Source of the DNA: Donghicola tyrosinivorans
Lineage (GTDB): Bacteria > Pseudomonadota > Alphaproteobacteria > Rhodobacterales > Rhodobacteraceae
NCBI RefSeq assembly: GCF_003003355.1
Contig: NZ_PVTQ01000021.1
Span: forward strand, 1-51,659
Length of the DNA: 51,659 nucleotides
Direction: 5' to 3'
Position 1 is the first letter of the stretch; each line of letters begins with the position of its first letter. The translations under genes were made by a program, and so were the position numbers. Positions 7,378-15,127 of this stretch are shown here, one piece after another. The notes under the pieces are model-generated. The model was not told the DNA's origin, searched no databases, and worked only from the letters and a program-made list of their open reading frames with translations.

Positions 7378-8484
7378 ATGTCAGACAAGCTGATCACGCA
7401 GTTTACCGGCCTTACCTTCGTTAACCCGTTCATCCTTGCCTCGGCACCTCCCACCGAGAGCAAGCGCAAGATCCTGAAGGCATTTGAGGCCGGATGGGGC
7501 GGGGTTGTCACGAAAACCATCGGCTTGCATCCGGTGGAAAACGTGGCCGGTCCAAAGACGATCTACCAGCGGGCCAGCGAAGAGAAACCCTATGTGTCGC
7601 GCTACAAACGCCCCGACACGGTGTCCCATTCCTCTTGGAACTGGGAACTGATCTCGGACCAGCCGCTGGAACAGTGGCTGCCTGATCTGGAAGAGATCAA
7701 GACCACCTATCCCGACCGGATGCTGATCGGCTCGATCATGGCGGGGGCTGGCGGCGAGGCAGAGATGGAGAACTGGCGCAAACTGGCCCGCGCTTGCGTG
7801 AACGCGGGCTGCGATGCGCTAGAGCTGAACATGTCCTGCCCCCACATGGACCGCAAGGATATGGGCGCCCATATCGCCAACGACGAAGATATCATCCGCG
7901 CGGTTTTGAAGGCCGTCACCAGTGCGGTGGATGTGCCGATCTGGGTGAAACTGACGCCCGCGACCTCGACGTTGGTGGATGCCGCAGGCGCGGCCTATGA
8001 GGCAGGCGCGGCCTCAATATCCTTGTGCAACACCTTCCCCTCTTTGCCCCTGATGGACCCCGAAACCATGAAGTTCGAGGTTGAGGTCGATGGCCTTGTG
8101 ACCTCTGGCGGTTTGGGCGGATTGGCCATTCTGCATCAGGCATTGCAGCGGGTGAACGACATTTCCCGCGCCTATCCGGACAAGGCGATTTCGGGCATCG
8201 GCGGGATCAAGGGCTTCCGCGAGGCGTTCAACTTTATCGTCCACGGGGCGGGCAATTTGCAGGTCTGCACGGCGGCGATGGAAGAGAAGGGCAGCGGCGG
8301 GGTCGGCGTGCAACTGATCCAAGAGCTGACCAGCGATCTGTCGGACTATCTGGACCGCAAGGGCTTTGCCTCGATTGAGGAGTTCCGCGGCGCGGCCCGT
8401 GATCGGGTGGTCGAACACTCAAAAGTCCGCCGCAAGAGCGAGAGCTACAACGGCGGCTATGTCCAAACCGAAGAAACGGTTTAA
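7378..8484 (+). CDS. Dihydropyrimidine-dehydrogenase PreA-like flavoprotein lacking the ferredoxin domain
   Basis: 368 residues with the FMN-binding TIM barrel of the dihydroorotate/dihydropyrimidine dehydrogenase family: FVNPFILASAPPT at the start, the active-site block ELNMSCPHM near 153-161 with the catalytic cysteine, WVKLTP, and SGIGGI near 270. PreA proteins are usually about 410-440 residues and end in two 4Fe-4S clusters; here the tail ends in NGGYVQTEETV with no CxxCxxC motif. No PreT-like partner is adjacent. So it either uses another electron donor or acts on another substrate. It is preceded by AGGGG and followed by a terminator. Confidence 0.82.
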   Translation: MSDKLITQFTGLTFVNPFILASAPPTESKRKILKAFEAGWGGVVTKTIGLHPVENVAGPKTIYQRASEEKPYVSRYKRPDTVSHSSWNWELISDQPLEQWLPDLEEIKTTYPDRMLIGSIMAGAGGEAEMENWRKLARACVNAGCDALELNMSCPHMDRKDMGAHIANDEDIIRAVLKAVTSAVDVPIWVKLTPATSTLVDAAGAAYEAGAASISLCNTFPSLPLMDPETMKFEVEVDGLVTSGGLGGLAILHQALQRVNDISRAYPDKAISGIGGIKGFREAFNFIVHGAGNLQVCTAAMEEKGSGGVGVQLIQELTSDLSDYLDRKGFASIEEFRGAARDRVVEHSKVRRKSESYNGGYVQTEETV

Positions 8485-8497
8485 GCCGGATTAAGAT

Positions 8498-8525
8498 GCG
8501 CCGCCCCTAATCGGGCGGCGCTTTT
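8498..8525. terminator. Bidirectional terminator between the PreA-like gene and operon A
   Basis: GCGCCGCCC and GGGCGGCGC pair around CTAATC, followed by TTTT on the plus strand. It separates the stop at 8484 (+) from the kduD stop at 8529 (-). The stem matches the hairpin at 4933-4955. Confidence 0.8.
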
Positions 8526-8528
8526 CGT

Positions 8529-9257
8529 TTACCTTGACAGCCATCCGCCATCGACGTTCAGGATCGCACCGTGGACGTAGTTTGAGGCGGGTGCAGCCAG
8601 ATAGGTGGCGGTGTCTGCGATGTCGCGGGGATCGCCCCAGCGGCCTGCGGGGATACGCTCCAAAATCGCCTGATTGCGGGCGGGGTCAGCGCGCAGGGCC
8701 TCGGTGTTGTTGGTGGCGATATACCCCGGTGCGATGGCGTTCACGTTGATGCCTTTTGCCGCCCATTCATTCGCCAGCAGCTTGGTCAGACCCGCAACGC
8801 TGTGCTTGGACGCGGTGTAGGACGGCACGCGGATGCCCCCTTGGAACGACAAAAGCGAGGCGATGTTGACGATTTTGCCTGTGCCTTCGCGGGCAAAGAC
8901 CGCCTTGGCAAAGGCCTGACAAGTGAAGAACAGCGCCTTGGCGTTCAGGTCCATCACCGCGTCCCAGTCCTCTTCGGTAAAGTCTACCGCGTCGGCGCGG
9001 CGGATGATGCCTGCGTTGTTCACCAGAATGTCGACCTGACGATCCGCGAAGATATCCTTCGCGGCCATGGGATCGGACAGATCCAGCAGCAGCTCTTCGC
9101 CGCTGCCCATGGCGGCCACGGTCTCGGCGCAGCTGCGGCGGCCTGCGGCGATCACATGGGCTCCGTTTTCCGCCATCGAGACCGCAATCGCTTGACCGAT
9201 GCCTGTGTTGGCGCCGGTCACAAGGGCGGTTTTGCCTGCAAGGGAAAAGCGGCTCAT
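8529..9257 (-). CDS. kduD: 2-dehydro-3-deoxy-D-gluconate 5-dehydrogenase (copy 1)
   Basis: 242 residues, short-chain dehydrogenase. TGANTGIGQ (residues 14-22) binds NAD(H), NNAG is near 80, and the catalytic YTASK is near 147-151 with a serine upstream. KduD interconverts 2,5-diketo-3-deoxygluconate (DKII) and KDG, the last shared step of unsaturated uronate breakdown. The start overlaps the kduI stop by ATGA. It is the last gene of operon A. Its DNA is nearly identical to the copy at 16832-17560; the only protein difference seen is Ser versus Ala at the penultimate residue but one (LSR/LAR). Confidence 0.93.
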   Translation of the reverse strand: MSRFSLAGKTALVTGANTGIGQAIAVSMAENGAHVIAAGRRSCAETVAAMGSGEELLLDLSDPMAAKDIFADRQVDILVNNAGIIRRADAVDFTEEDWDAVMDLNAKALFFTCQAFAKAVFAREGTGKIVNIASLLSFQGGIRVPSYTASKHSVAGLTKLLANEWAAKGINVNAIAPGYIATNNTEALRADPARNQAILERIPAGRWGDPRDIADTATYLAAPASNYVHGAILNVDGGWLSR

Positions 9258-10081
9258 CGCAGATCCTCGGGCTGGATAAAGTCCATGTCGGTGTAATCGA
9301 CGTTATCGCCTGCCATCGCCCAGATGAAGGTATAAGCCCCGATGCCCGCGCCCGAGTGGATCGACCACGGCGGCGAGATCGCGCCCTCTTCGTTGCCGAT
9401 GAAGAGGTGACGGGTCTCCTGCGGCTCGCCCATCAGGTGCAGCACGCGGGATTCAGGGGCCATGCCGAAGTAGAGATACGCCTCCATCCGGCGATCATGG
9501 ATGTGCGAGGGGATCGTGTTCCAGACCGAGCCGTCGTGCAGCGTGGTATAGCCCAAGATCAGCTGGCAGCTTTCCATCACCAGCGGGTGGATGAACTGCT
9601 TGATGGTGCGCTTGTTGCTGGTCTCGCTCGCGCCCATATGGACCTCTTTGCACTCGGCCATGGTGATCAGGCGGGTGGGATAGGCCTGATGGGCAGGGGC
9701 CGAGGTGATGTAGTAGCGGCCCGCGCCGCTGAAAGTCACCGCGCCGGTGCCCATGCCCAGATAGAGGACTTCGCCGTGCTCCAGCGTGTGGGTCTGGCCA
9801 CCCGCAGTGATGGTGCCGGTTTCGCCAATGTTCACAACGCCCATCTCGCGGCGCTCAAGGAAGGTGGCGGTCTTGGTCTCGGCCACCACATCAAGGGTCA
9901 GATCACCCCCCGCAGGCACCGCGCCGCCCATGACGAAACGGTCGTAATGGGTGTAGATCAGGCGGATTTCGCCGTCCTTGAACATGTCCTGGGCCAGGAA
10001 GTTGTCCCGCAGGGCGGCGGTGTCCATGCCCTTGGCGTGCTCGGGGTGAATGGCGTGGCGGGTGGTGACGGTCAGGGTCAT
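9254..10081 (-). CDS. kduI: 5-dehydro-4-deoxy-D-glucuronate isomerase (copy 1)
   Basis: 275 residues from ATG 10081, preceded by AAAGGA. It carries the cupin metal site of KduI: IPSHIHDRRMEAYLYF gives two histidines and a glutamate, and WSIHSGAG gives the final histidine. KduI turns DKI (5-keto-4-deoxyuronate) into DKII in the cytoplasm. It follows dctM after a 23-base gap and overlaps kduD. Copy 2 differs at only a few residues, for example Glu/Asp in HPEHAKG and Gly/Asp in AGGQTH. Confidence 0.93.
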   Translation of the reverse strand: MTLTVTTRHAIHPEHAKGMDTAALRDNFLAQDMFKDGEIRLIYTHYDRFVMGGAVPAGGDLTLDVVAETKTATFLERREMGVVNIGETGTITAGGQTHTLEHGEVLYLGMGTGAVTFSGAGRYYITSAPAHQAYPTRLITMAECKEVHMGASETSNKRTIKQFIHPLVMESCQLILGYTTLHDGSVWNTIPSHIHDRRMEAYLYFGMAPESRVLHLMGEPQETRHLFIGNEEGAISPPWSIHSGAGIGAYTFIWAMAGDNVDYTDMDFIQPEDLR

Positions 10082-10104
10082 AGGCTGGTCCTTTGAGGGG
10101 TGGG

Positions 10105-11403
10105 TCACAGGCCAAGGGCCCGCGGCAGCGCCATTGAGATGGCAGGGACGTAGGTCACCAGCATCAGCACTGCAAAGAGAAGTAGGTAGAAGGGGCCAAG
10201 GGCGCGGATCGCGCGTTCGACCCGAACACCGGCGACACTGGCGCCAACGAACAGGCCGGTGCCAACGGGCGGGGTGATGGTGCCGATCGCAAGGTTGAAC
10301 ACCATGATCGTGCCGAAATGCACCGGATCGACACCCACTTTCTGGGCGATGGGCAGCAGGATCGGGGTAAAGATCAGGATCGCAGGGCCGATGTCCATAA
10401 AGCAGCCAACCACCAAAAGGATCATGTTGATGATCAGCATCACGATGATGGGGTTTTCAGACACGCCTAACACCAGCGCGGTTACGGCTGCGGGAATGCC
10501 AGTGAAGGCCATGGCAAACGATAGGGTCGCCGAGGCCGCCAGCAGCAGCATGATTGTGCCAGTGATCATTGAGGTTTCGATCAAAAAGCGTGGCAGGGCG
10601 CTGATCGGCATGGTCCGGTGGATCAGAAAGGCCAGCGCCATAGTATAAAGGACCGCGATGCCAGAGGCCTCGACCGGTGTGACGATGCCAAAGAGGATGC
10701 CGCCGATGATCAGGACGATCAGCATGAGGCTAGGAATGGCTTGCCACGTGACATTCAGCGCCTCGCGTATCGACGGGCTTGGGGCCAGCGGATAGTTCCG
10801 TCGCTTTGCAATCGCGACTGTCAGGGCCATCATGCCGATGCCCCAAAGGGTGCCCGCCACAGCGCCTGCCATGAACAGGGCTGCAATCGACGTGCCGCCA
10901 GAGATGAGCGAGTAGATGATAAAAGCGGTCGTGGGTGGGATCAGCATGCCCGTGGGCGCAGAGGCAATGTTCACCGCCGCTGCAAAGTCGCGATCATAGC
11001 CTTCTTTGGCCTGAATGGGCACCATGACGCCGCCAATTGACGTGGACGCCGCAATCGCCGAGCCGGAAATGCTGCCGAACAACATGTTGCCCGCGATGTT
11101 TGTCTGCGCCAGCGATCCGGGGATTCGGCCCGCAATCAGCTTGGCAAAGTTCACCAGCCGTAGGGCAATCCCGCCTGAGTTCATCATGACGCCGGAGAGA
11201 ATAAAGAACGGTACAGCCAGCAGGGAAAAGCTGTCCAGCGAGGCGACGATCTTTTGGGCGGCCGTAAAGACGGCCATGTCGAAAGGTAGCACCAGAGCTA
11301 CGGCGGCAAAGGCGGCGGCGACAATCGCCACCGCAAGGGGCAAGCCCAACAGGGCCAATACACCGAAGACGGCAATCAGGATGAACGAGGCTTCTCCGGC
11401 CAT
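10105..11403 (-). CDS. dctM: TRAP transporter large permease (DctM)
   Basis: 432 residues, about 12 hydrophobic segments. Typical DctM blocks are present: PFFILSGVMM, NMLFGSISGSAIAASTSIGGVM, NIASAPTGMLIPPTTAFIIY, and a second-half TPPVGTGLFVGASV. It forms the Na+-driven membrane channel with DctQ. It lies three bases after dctQ, with kduI following after 23 bases. From its operon partners the cargo is probably an oligogalacturonide or a free uronate. Confidence 0.93.
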   Translation of the reverse strand: MAGEASFILIAVFGVLALLGLPLAVAIVAAAFAAVALVLPFDMAVFTAAQKIVASLDSFSLLAVPFFILSGVMMNSGGIALRLVNFAKLIAGRIPGSLAQTNIAGNMLFGSISGSAIAASTSIGGVMVPIQAKEGYDRDFAAAVNIASAPTGMLIPPTTAFIIYSLISGGTSIAALFMAGAVAGTLWGIGMMALTVAIAKRRNYPLAPSPSIREALNVTWQAIPSLMLIVLIIGGILFGIVTPVEASGIAVLYTMALAFLIHRTMPISALPRFLIETSMITGTIMLLLAASATLSFAMAFTGIPAAVTALVLGVSENPIIVMLIINMILLVVGCFMDIGPAILIFTPILLPIAQKVGVDPVHFGTIMVFNLAIGTITPPVGTGLFVGASVAGVRVERAIRALGPFYLLLFAVLMLVTYVPAISMALPRALGL

Positions 11404-11406
11404 GGG

Positions 11407-11919
11407 TCAGTCTCCGGCGGCCACGGCACGTTCTGCCGCGTCGGGCAGATCGCGGGTGCCAGTGATTAAATCGTATAGGTTTAAAAGGCAGTAGAGGATC
11501 ATCAGCGTGCCGCCGACGGGCAGCGCCAGATAGACCCAGCTCATGGGGATTTGCATGACAGAACTGACTTGGCGGGCGGCAATCGCCGTTGCCTTGTATC
11601 CACCGTAGATCAAGGTGACGCTGGCAAAGGCCATCAGACCCAGCGGGACCAGAAATTCCAGCGCTCGTTTGCGCCAGCCACTGCTGAATTCCCGCAGCAG
11701 GTCCACACACATATGAGTGCCTTGGCCTGTGGCATAGGCCGCCCCAAGAAGGGACAGCCAAATCACACCGTAGCGCAGGATTTCCTCGGAATAGGTCGAG
11801 GGCGCATTCAGGGCGTAGCGGCTAAGCACTTGCCATGTCAGCACCCCGACCAGCGCCAGAAGGAGGGCTGCGCACAGCCCCCCAACCACCCGATCCAGAA
11901 GATCACGCAGGTGCTTCAT
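11407..11919 (-). CDS. dctQ: TRAP transporter small permease (DctQ)
   Basis: 170 residues with four membrane segments. The DctQ signature region appears as VLTWQVLSRYALNAPSTYSEE near residues 25-45 and WLSLLGAAYATGQGTHMCVD near 53-72. It bridges the binding protein and DctM. Its ATG directly abuts the dctP stop codon. Confidence 0.92.
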   Translation of the reverse strand: MKHLRDLLDRVVGGLCAALLLALVGVLTWQVLSRYALNAPSTYSEEILRYGVIWLSLLGAAYATGQGTHMCVDLLREFSSGWRKRALEFLVPLGLMAFASVTLIYGGYKATAIAARQVSSVMQIPMSWVYLALPVGGTLMILYCLLNLYDLITGTRDLPDAAERAVAAGD

Positions 11920-12900
11920 TTACTTGGCCGGTGCCACAGCGCGGATGGCTTCGAACACGGCGTATTTCTCGGGCTCGGCCTTCAGTTCATCATACATCGG
12001 GGCCACGGCTGCCTGGAATTCGGAGACATCAGGGTAGAGGAATTCGATGCCGAACTGCTCTTCGCATTCCTTTTTGGCCGCGTCGATCGAGGCACCCCAA
12101 GCAGCTTTGTGGAACTCGGTGGATTCCTTGGCGGCTTCCATCACGGCGGTGCGGTGTTCGTCCGACAGGCGGTCCAAGGTGGCGCTGCTGATCAGCATGA
12201 TGTCGGGGATGCGGGTGTGCATGTCATAGGACATGTACTTGCTGACCTCGCCATGGCGGGCGATGGTTAGGGCGAATTCGTTGTTCTCTGCCCCATCCAG
12301 AACCCCCTGCTGCAGGGATGTGTAGACCTCGGCCTGCGACATGGCCACGGGGGTCGCTCCCAGCATTTCGACCATCTTGATCGAGGTCGGGCTTTGCAGG
12401 ACACGGAACTTCAGGCCTTTGAGGTCGGCGACGCCATTGATCGGCTTGTTGGCGGTGTAAAAGCTGCGCGCACCGCTATTGTAGTAGGTCAGCCCCACGA
12501 AACCGGTATCGCGGCTGGCCTCATAGATCGGTCCCATGATGTCGGCGTTGTCCATCGCCGCGTAGAAATGCTCTTCGTTGTCAAAGAGGTAGGGCATCGG
12601 GAAGACGCCGTAGACGGGGGTGAAACTCTCCAAGAGGCCGCCCGAAACCTTGGTCATGTCCAGACTGCCCGCCTGTACCATCTCGACCAGTTCGCGTTCG
12701 CCGCCAAGTTGCCCGTCGGGGAAATAGGTGACGGTTACTTCGCCGCCGGTCTTTTCCGACACCAACTCGCCGAATTTCTGCATTGCCTCGACGGTCGGAG
12801 TGGCGTTGCTGGCATAGGCAAAGCGCAGGGTCTCGGCCATAGCGGGGGTGACGGCGATGGTGGCAGCCAAAAAGGCCAGCGTGGATAGGGGTTTATTCAT
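11920..12900 (-). CDS. dctP: TRAP transporter substrate-binding protein (DctP)
   Basis: 326 residues from ATG 12900, preceded by GGAGGAG. Signal peptide MNKPLSTLAFLAATIAVTPAMA. The mature protein shows the DctP pattern: KFGELVSEKTGGEVTVTYFPDGQLGGERELVEMVQAGSLDM (shown here in family terms, residues about 39-79), DLKGLKFRVLQSP and a conserved arginine there that salt-bridges a carboxylate ligand. This fits an acidic sugar as cargo. First transporter gene after GH105. Confidence 0.92.
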   Translation of the reverse strand: MNKPLSTLAFLAATIAVTPAMAETLRFAYASNATPTVEAMQKFGELVSEKTGGEVTVTYFPDGQLGGERELVEMVQAGSLDMTKVSGGLLESFTPVYGVFPMPYLFDNEEHFYAAMDNADIMGPIYEASRDTGFVGLTYYNSGARSFYTANKPINGVADLKGLKFRVLQSPTSIKMVEMLGATPVAMSQAEVYTSLQQGVLDGAENNEFALTIARHGEVSKYMSYDMHTRIPDIMLISSATLDRLSDEHRTAVMEAAKESTEFHKAAWGASIDAAKKECEEQFGIEFLYPDVSEFQAAVAPMYDELKAEPEKYAVFEAIRAVAPAK

Positions 12901-12941
12901 TGGTTCTCTCCTCCTGAAACCAAAAAATTTCTGAAAACGGG

Positions 12942-14066
12942 TTAGATGTAGGATCGTAGGAATTCCGACAGGCAAAGCATGGCCATCGCCTGCCCATAGG
13001 GCATCGAGGTCAGGGGGATCTGACGGTAGTAGTTCAGGTCGCTGCCCATTGCGGTGCCGAAGGACACCTGCTGTAGCTCTCCTTCGGGGTTGATGTTGTC
13101 GATCACACCTTTCACGGCACTTTCGGCCACAGGCAGGTAGTCGGCGGGCAGATAGCGTTTGCGCACGGCCTTCATCAGACCATAGGCGAAGCCTGCGGTG
13201 GCCGAGGCCTCAAGGTAGCTATCAGGGTCATCGAGCAGCGTGTGCCACAGCCCGCTGGTGTGTTGGCACCCTTTCAGCGTCCGCGCCTGCCGCCCCAGCA
13301 GGGAGAGCAAGTGGCGGCGGATCGGATCGTTGGGGGCAAGGTCCAGCAGCTCGATGAACTCGGGGATGGCGATGGTGATCCAGCTGTTTCCACGCGCCCA
13401 AAGCGCGCGGGCAAAGTTGTGATCGCCGTCAAAGGTCCACCCGTGAAACCACAAGCCTGATGAGTTATCAGACAAGTACTGCGCGTGGACTAGAAACTGG
13501 TATTTCGCCTCTTCCACATACTCGGGGCGGTTCAGAACCAGTCCGATTTTGGCCAGCGGCATGACACTCATCATCAAGGTGTCGTCCCACATCTGCTGGT
13601 CGTTCACGCTGTTGTAGACGATGTGTTGTAGACCGTCTTCGTGGGTGCGGGGCATTTCGTGCATGACCCACTGGGCCCATGCTTCCAAGTAAGGCACCCA
13701 GACCGGATTGGGGTCTTGTTCGTAAAGGCATGCCAGCGTCAGGAAAGGGGCAACCGTGTTGATATTCTTGGTGGGGGTGCCCTCGGATAAACGCGCCTCA
13801 AACCAATCAGTTATGATCTTAAGCGCGTCCTTGTTGCCGGTCTGCTTCCAGTAGTTCAACAAGCCATAAAGGCCAATGCCGTGGGTCCATTCCCAACCGG
13901 CCCATCCCTTGGTGTCGATGACGCGGCCATCCTCTAGCCGCAGCAGAAATTCGCCCGTTTCGTCGGTGATATTGATCAGGTTATCGGTCAGCCGGTCGAT
14001 CAGTTCGATCACTCCGGCGCGATTGATAAAGCGATCCTTCTGCCGCAAAAGCGGGTGCATGGTCAT
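12942..14066 (-). CDS. GH105 unsaturated galacturonyl/rhamnogalacturonyl hydrolase
   Basis: 374 residues from ATG 14066, preceded by GGAGGAG. It is an (alpha/alpha)6-barrel hydrolase of the GH88/GH105 type: WEWTHGIGLYGLLNYW near 58-73, NSVNDQQMWDDTLMMSVMPLA near 150-170 with the catalytic aspartate pair, RALWARGNSWITIAIPE near 219-235, and EASATAGFAYGLMKA near 287-301. These enzymes hydrate the 4,5-unsaturated end residue of pectin-lyase products. No signal peptide is visible, so it acts in the cytoplasm. It is the first gene of operon A and diverges from the IclR regulator. Confidence 0.88.
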   Translation of the reverse strand: MTMHPLLRQKDRFINRAGVIELIDRLTDNLINITDETGEFLLRLEDGRVIDTKGWAGWEWTHGIGLYGLLNYWKQTGNKDALKIITDWFEARLSEGTPTKNINTVAPFLTLACLYEQDPNPVWVPYLEAWAQWVMHEMPRTHEDGLQHIVYNSVNDQQMWDDTLMMSVMPLAKIGLVLNRPEYVEEAKYQFLVHAQYLSDNSSGLWFHGWTFDGDHNFARALWARGNSWITIAIPEFIELLDLAPNDPIRRHLLSLLGRQARTLKGCQHTSGLWHTLLDDPDSYLEASATAGFAYGLMKAVRKRYLPADYLPVAESAVKGVIDNINPEGELQQVSFGTAMGSDLNYYRQIPLTSMPYGQAMAMLCLSEFLRSYI

Positions 14067-14103
14067 GGTCAGAACTCCTCCGGAACGGCCTTTACTATTT
14101 TCG

Positions 14104-14262
14104 GAATGCCGTTTCGAAAATTAAGAATGCACAGTCCAAATATTTAATCAAGCCCTATCTTGTCATTGGGGTTTCTGCTAGTTGTCGTATGAATATCAGG
14201 GTGTTCGGGCGCTCAAATGGTCGCCTTGACTTAATTTCCCAAGAAAAACAGAATGCTGTTCC
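14104..14262. promoter_or_regulatory. Paired IclR-type operator sites between GH105 and the IclR gene
   Basis: GAATGCCGTTTC (14104-14115) and GAATGCTGTTCC (14251-14262) differ at two pyrimidines and flank the divergent promoters. Each has a GAA...TTC inverted pattern as IclR/KdgR boxes do. The first lies 38 bases before the GH105 start, the second 22 bases before the regulator start. Confidence 0.5.
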
Positions 14263-14283
14263 AGAATTTTCAGGACACCGACC

Positions 14284-15096
14284 ATGGCTCAGAAACCACA
14301 AAAAACCGAAAACGCCGCCGCTGTTCTCAAGGTCTTTGCTGTTCTCGAATCGCTGGTTGATGAAAAACGCGTTGGTTTGGCCGAGCTGGCGCAGACCGCG
14401 ATGACGTCAAAGACCACGGCGCACCGGCTGCTGCAGACCATGATTGAGCTTGGATATGTCGAACAGGACCCCGAGACCGAGAAATACAGTCTGACGCTAA
14501 AACTGTTCTCTCTGGGCGCGCGGACGCTGTCGGGGCAGGCGGATTTGCTGCGGGTCGCCGACCGCGAAATGGGAAAACTGTCCCGCGCTACGGGCGAGTC
14601 CATCAATCTGGGGGTTCTGGACGGCACCGATCATCGGGTGGCTTACATCCACAAATATGACTCGGCTTATAGTCTCTCGATGCATTCGACCTTGGGCAAA
14701 CGGAACCCGATTCATAGCACTTCGTTGGGTAAGGCCCTGTTGGCGTGGCGCAGCGAGGACGAGATCAATGACCGTCTTGCCCAGATGGATCTGGTCAAAC
14801 TGGCCCCGAAGACAATCACTGATACTGAAGCCTTGCGATCAGAACTGATCCGAATTCATGCTCAGGGTTACGCCGAAGAGATTGAGGAATCCGAGGCAGG
14901 CGTGCGCTGTATGGCAACACCGGTTCTGGACCACGCGGGCCGGTCAGTGGGGGCTATTTCCATCGCCTTCCCTCTGTTCCGCTTCGATGAGGCGAAAAAG
15001 CCTGAGTATGTGGCGCTGCTACGTGAAGCCGGTCGCGCAGCCTCAGCTTCGCTGGGATTCACCGGAGAGATCGGCGCGGGTGCGATAACCGTTTAA
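14284..15096 (+). CDS. IclR-family regulator, probable KdgR-like
   Basis: 270 residues. N-terminal winged helix (AAVLKVFAVLESL, then GLAELAQTAMTSKTTAHRLLQ, residues about 12-56) and a C-terminal effector domain with SLGKALLAW near 145-153 and GVRCMATPVLDHAGRSVGAI near 206-225. Divergent from operon A. KdgR of this family senses KDG and represses pectin genes in enterobacteria; the same logic is plausible here, with the paired boxes upstream as targets. Assignment to KdgR is inference from context. Confidence 0.85.
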   Translation: MAQKPQKTENAAAVLKVFAVLESLVDEKRVGLAELAQTAMTSKTTAHRLLQTMIELGYVEQDPETEKYSLTLKLFSLGARTLSGQADLLRVADREMGKLSRATGESINLGVLDGTDHRVAYIHKYDSAYSLSMHSTLGKRNPIHSTSLGKALLAWRSEDEINDRLAQMDLVKLAPKTITDTEALRSELIRIHAQGYAEEIEESEAGVRCMATPVLDHAGRSVGAISIAFPLFRFDEAKKPEYVALLREAGRAASASLGFTGEIGAGAITV

Positions 15097-15127
15097 CCTA
15101 AGGCAGCAGTGGTCCGGCCTTGGCTGT

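Larger units (their letters stand above)
8529..10081 (-). repeat. Direct repeat A of the kduI-kduD pair
   Basis: These 1553 bases recur in the same orientation at 16832-18384. By eye I find no differences between about 8760 and 9348 or between about 9363 and 9775; mismatches gather at both outer ends. The identity stops at the gene ends: flanking genes differ. Confidence 0.95.
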
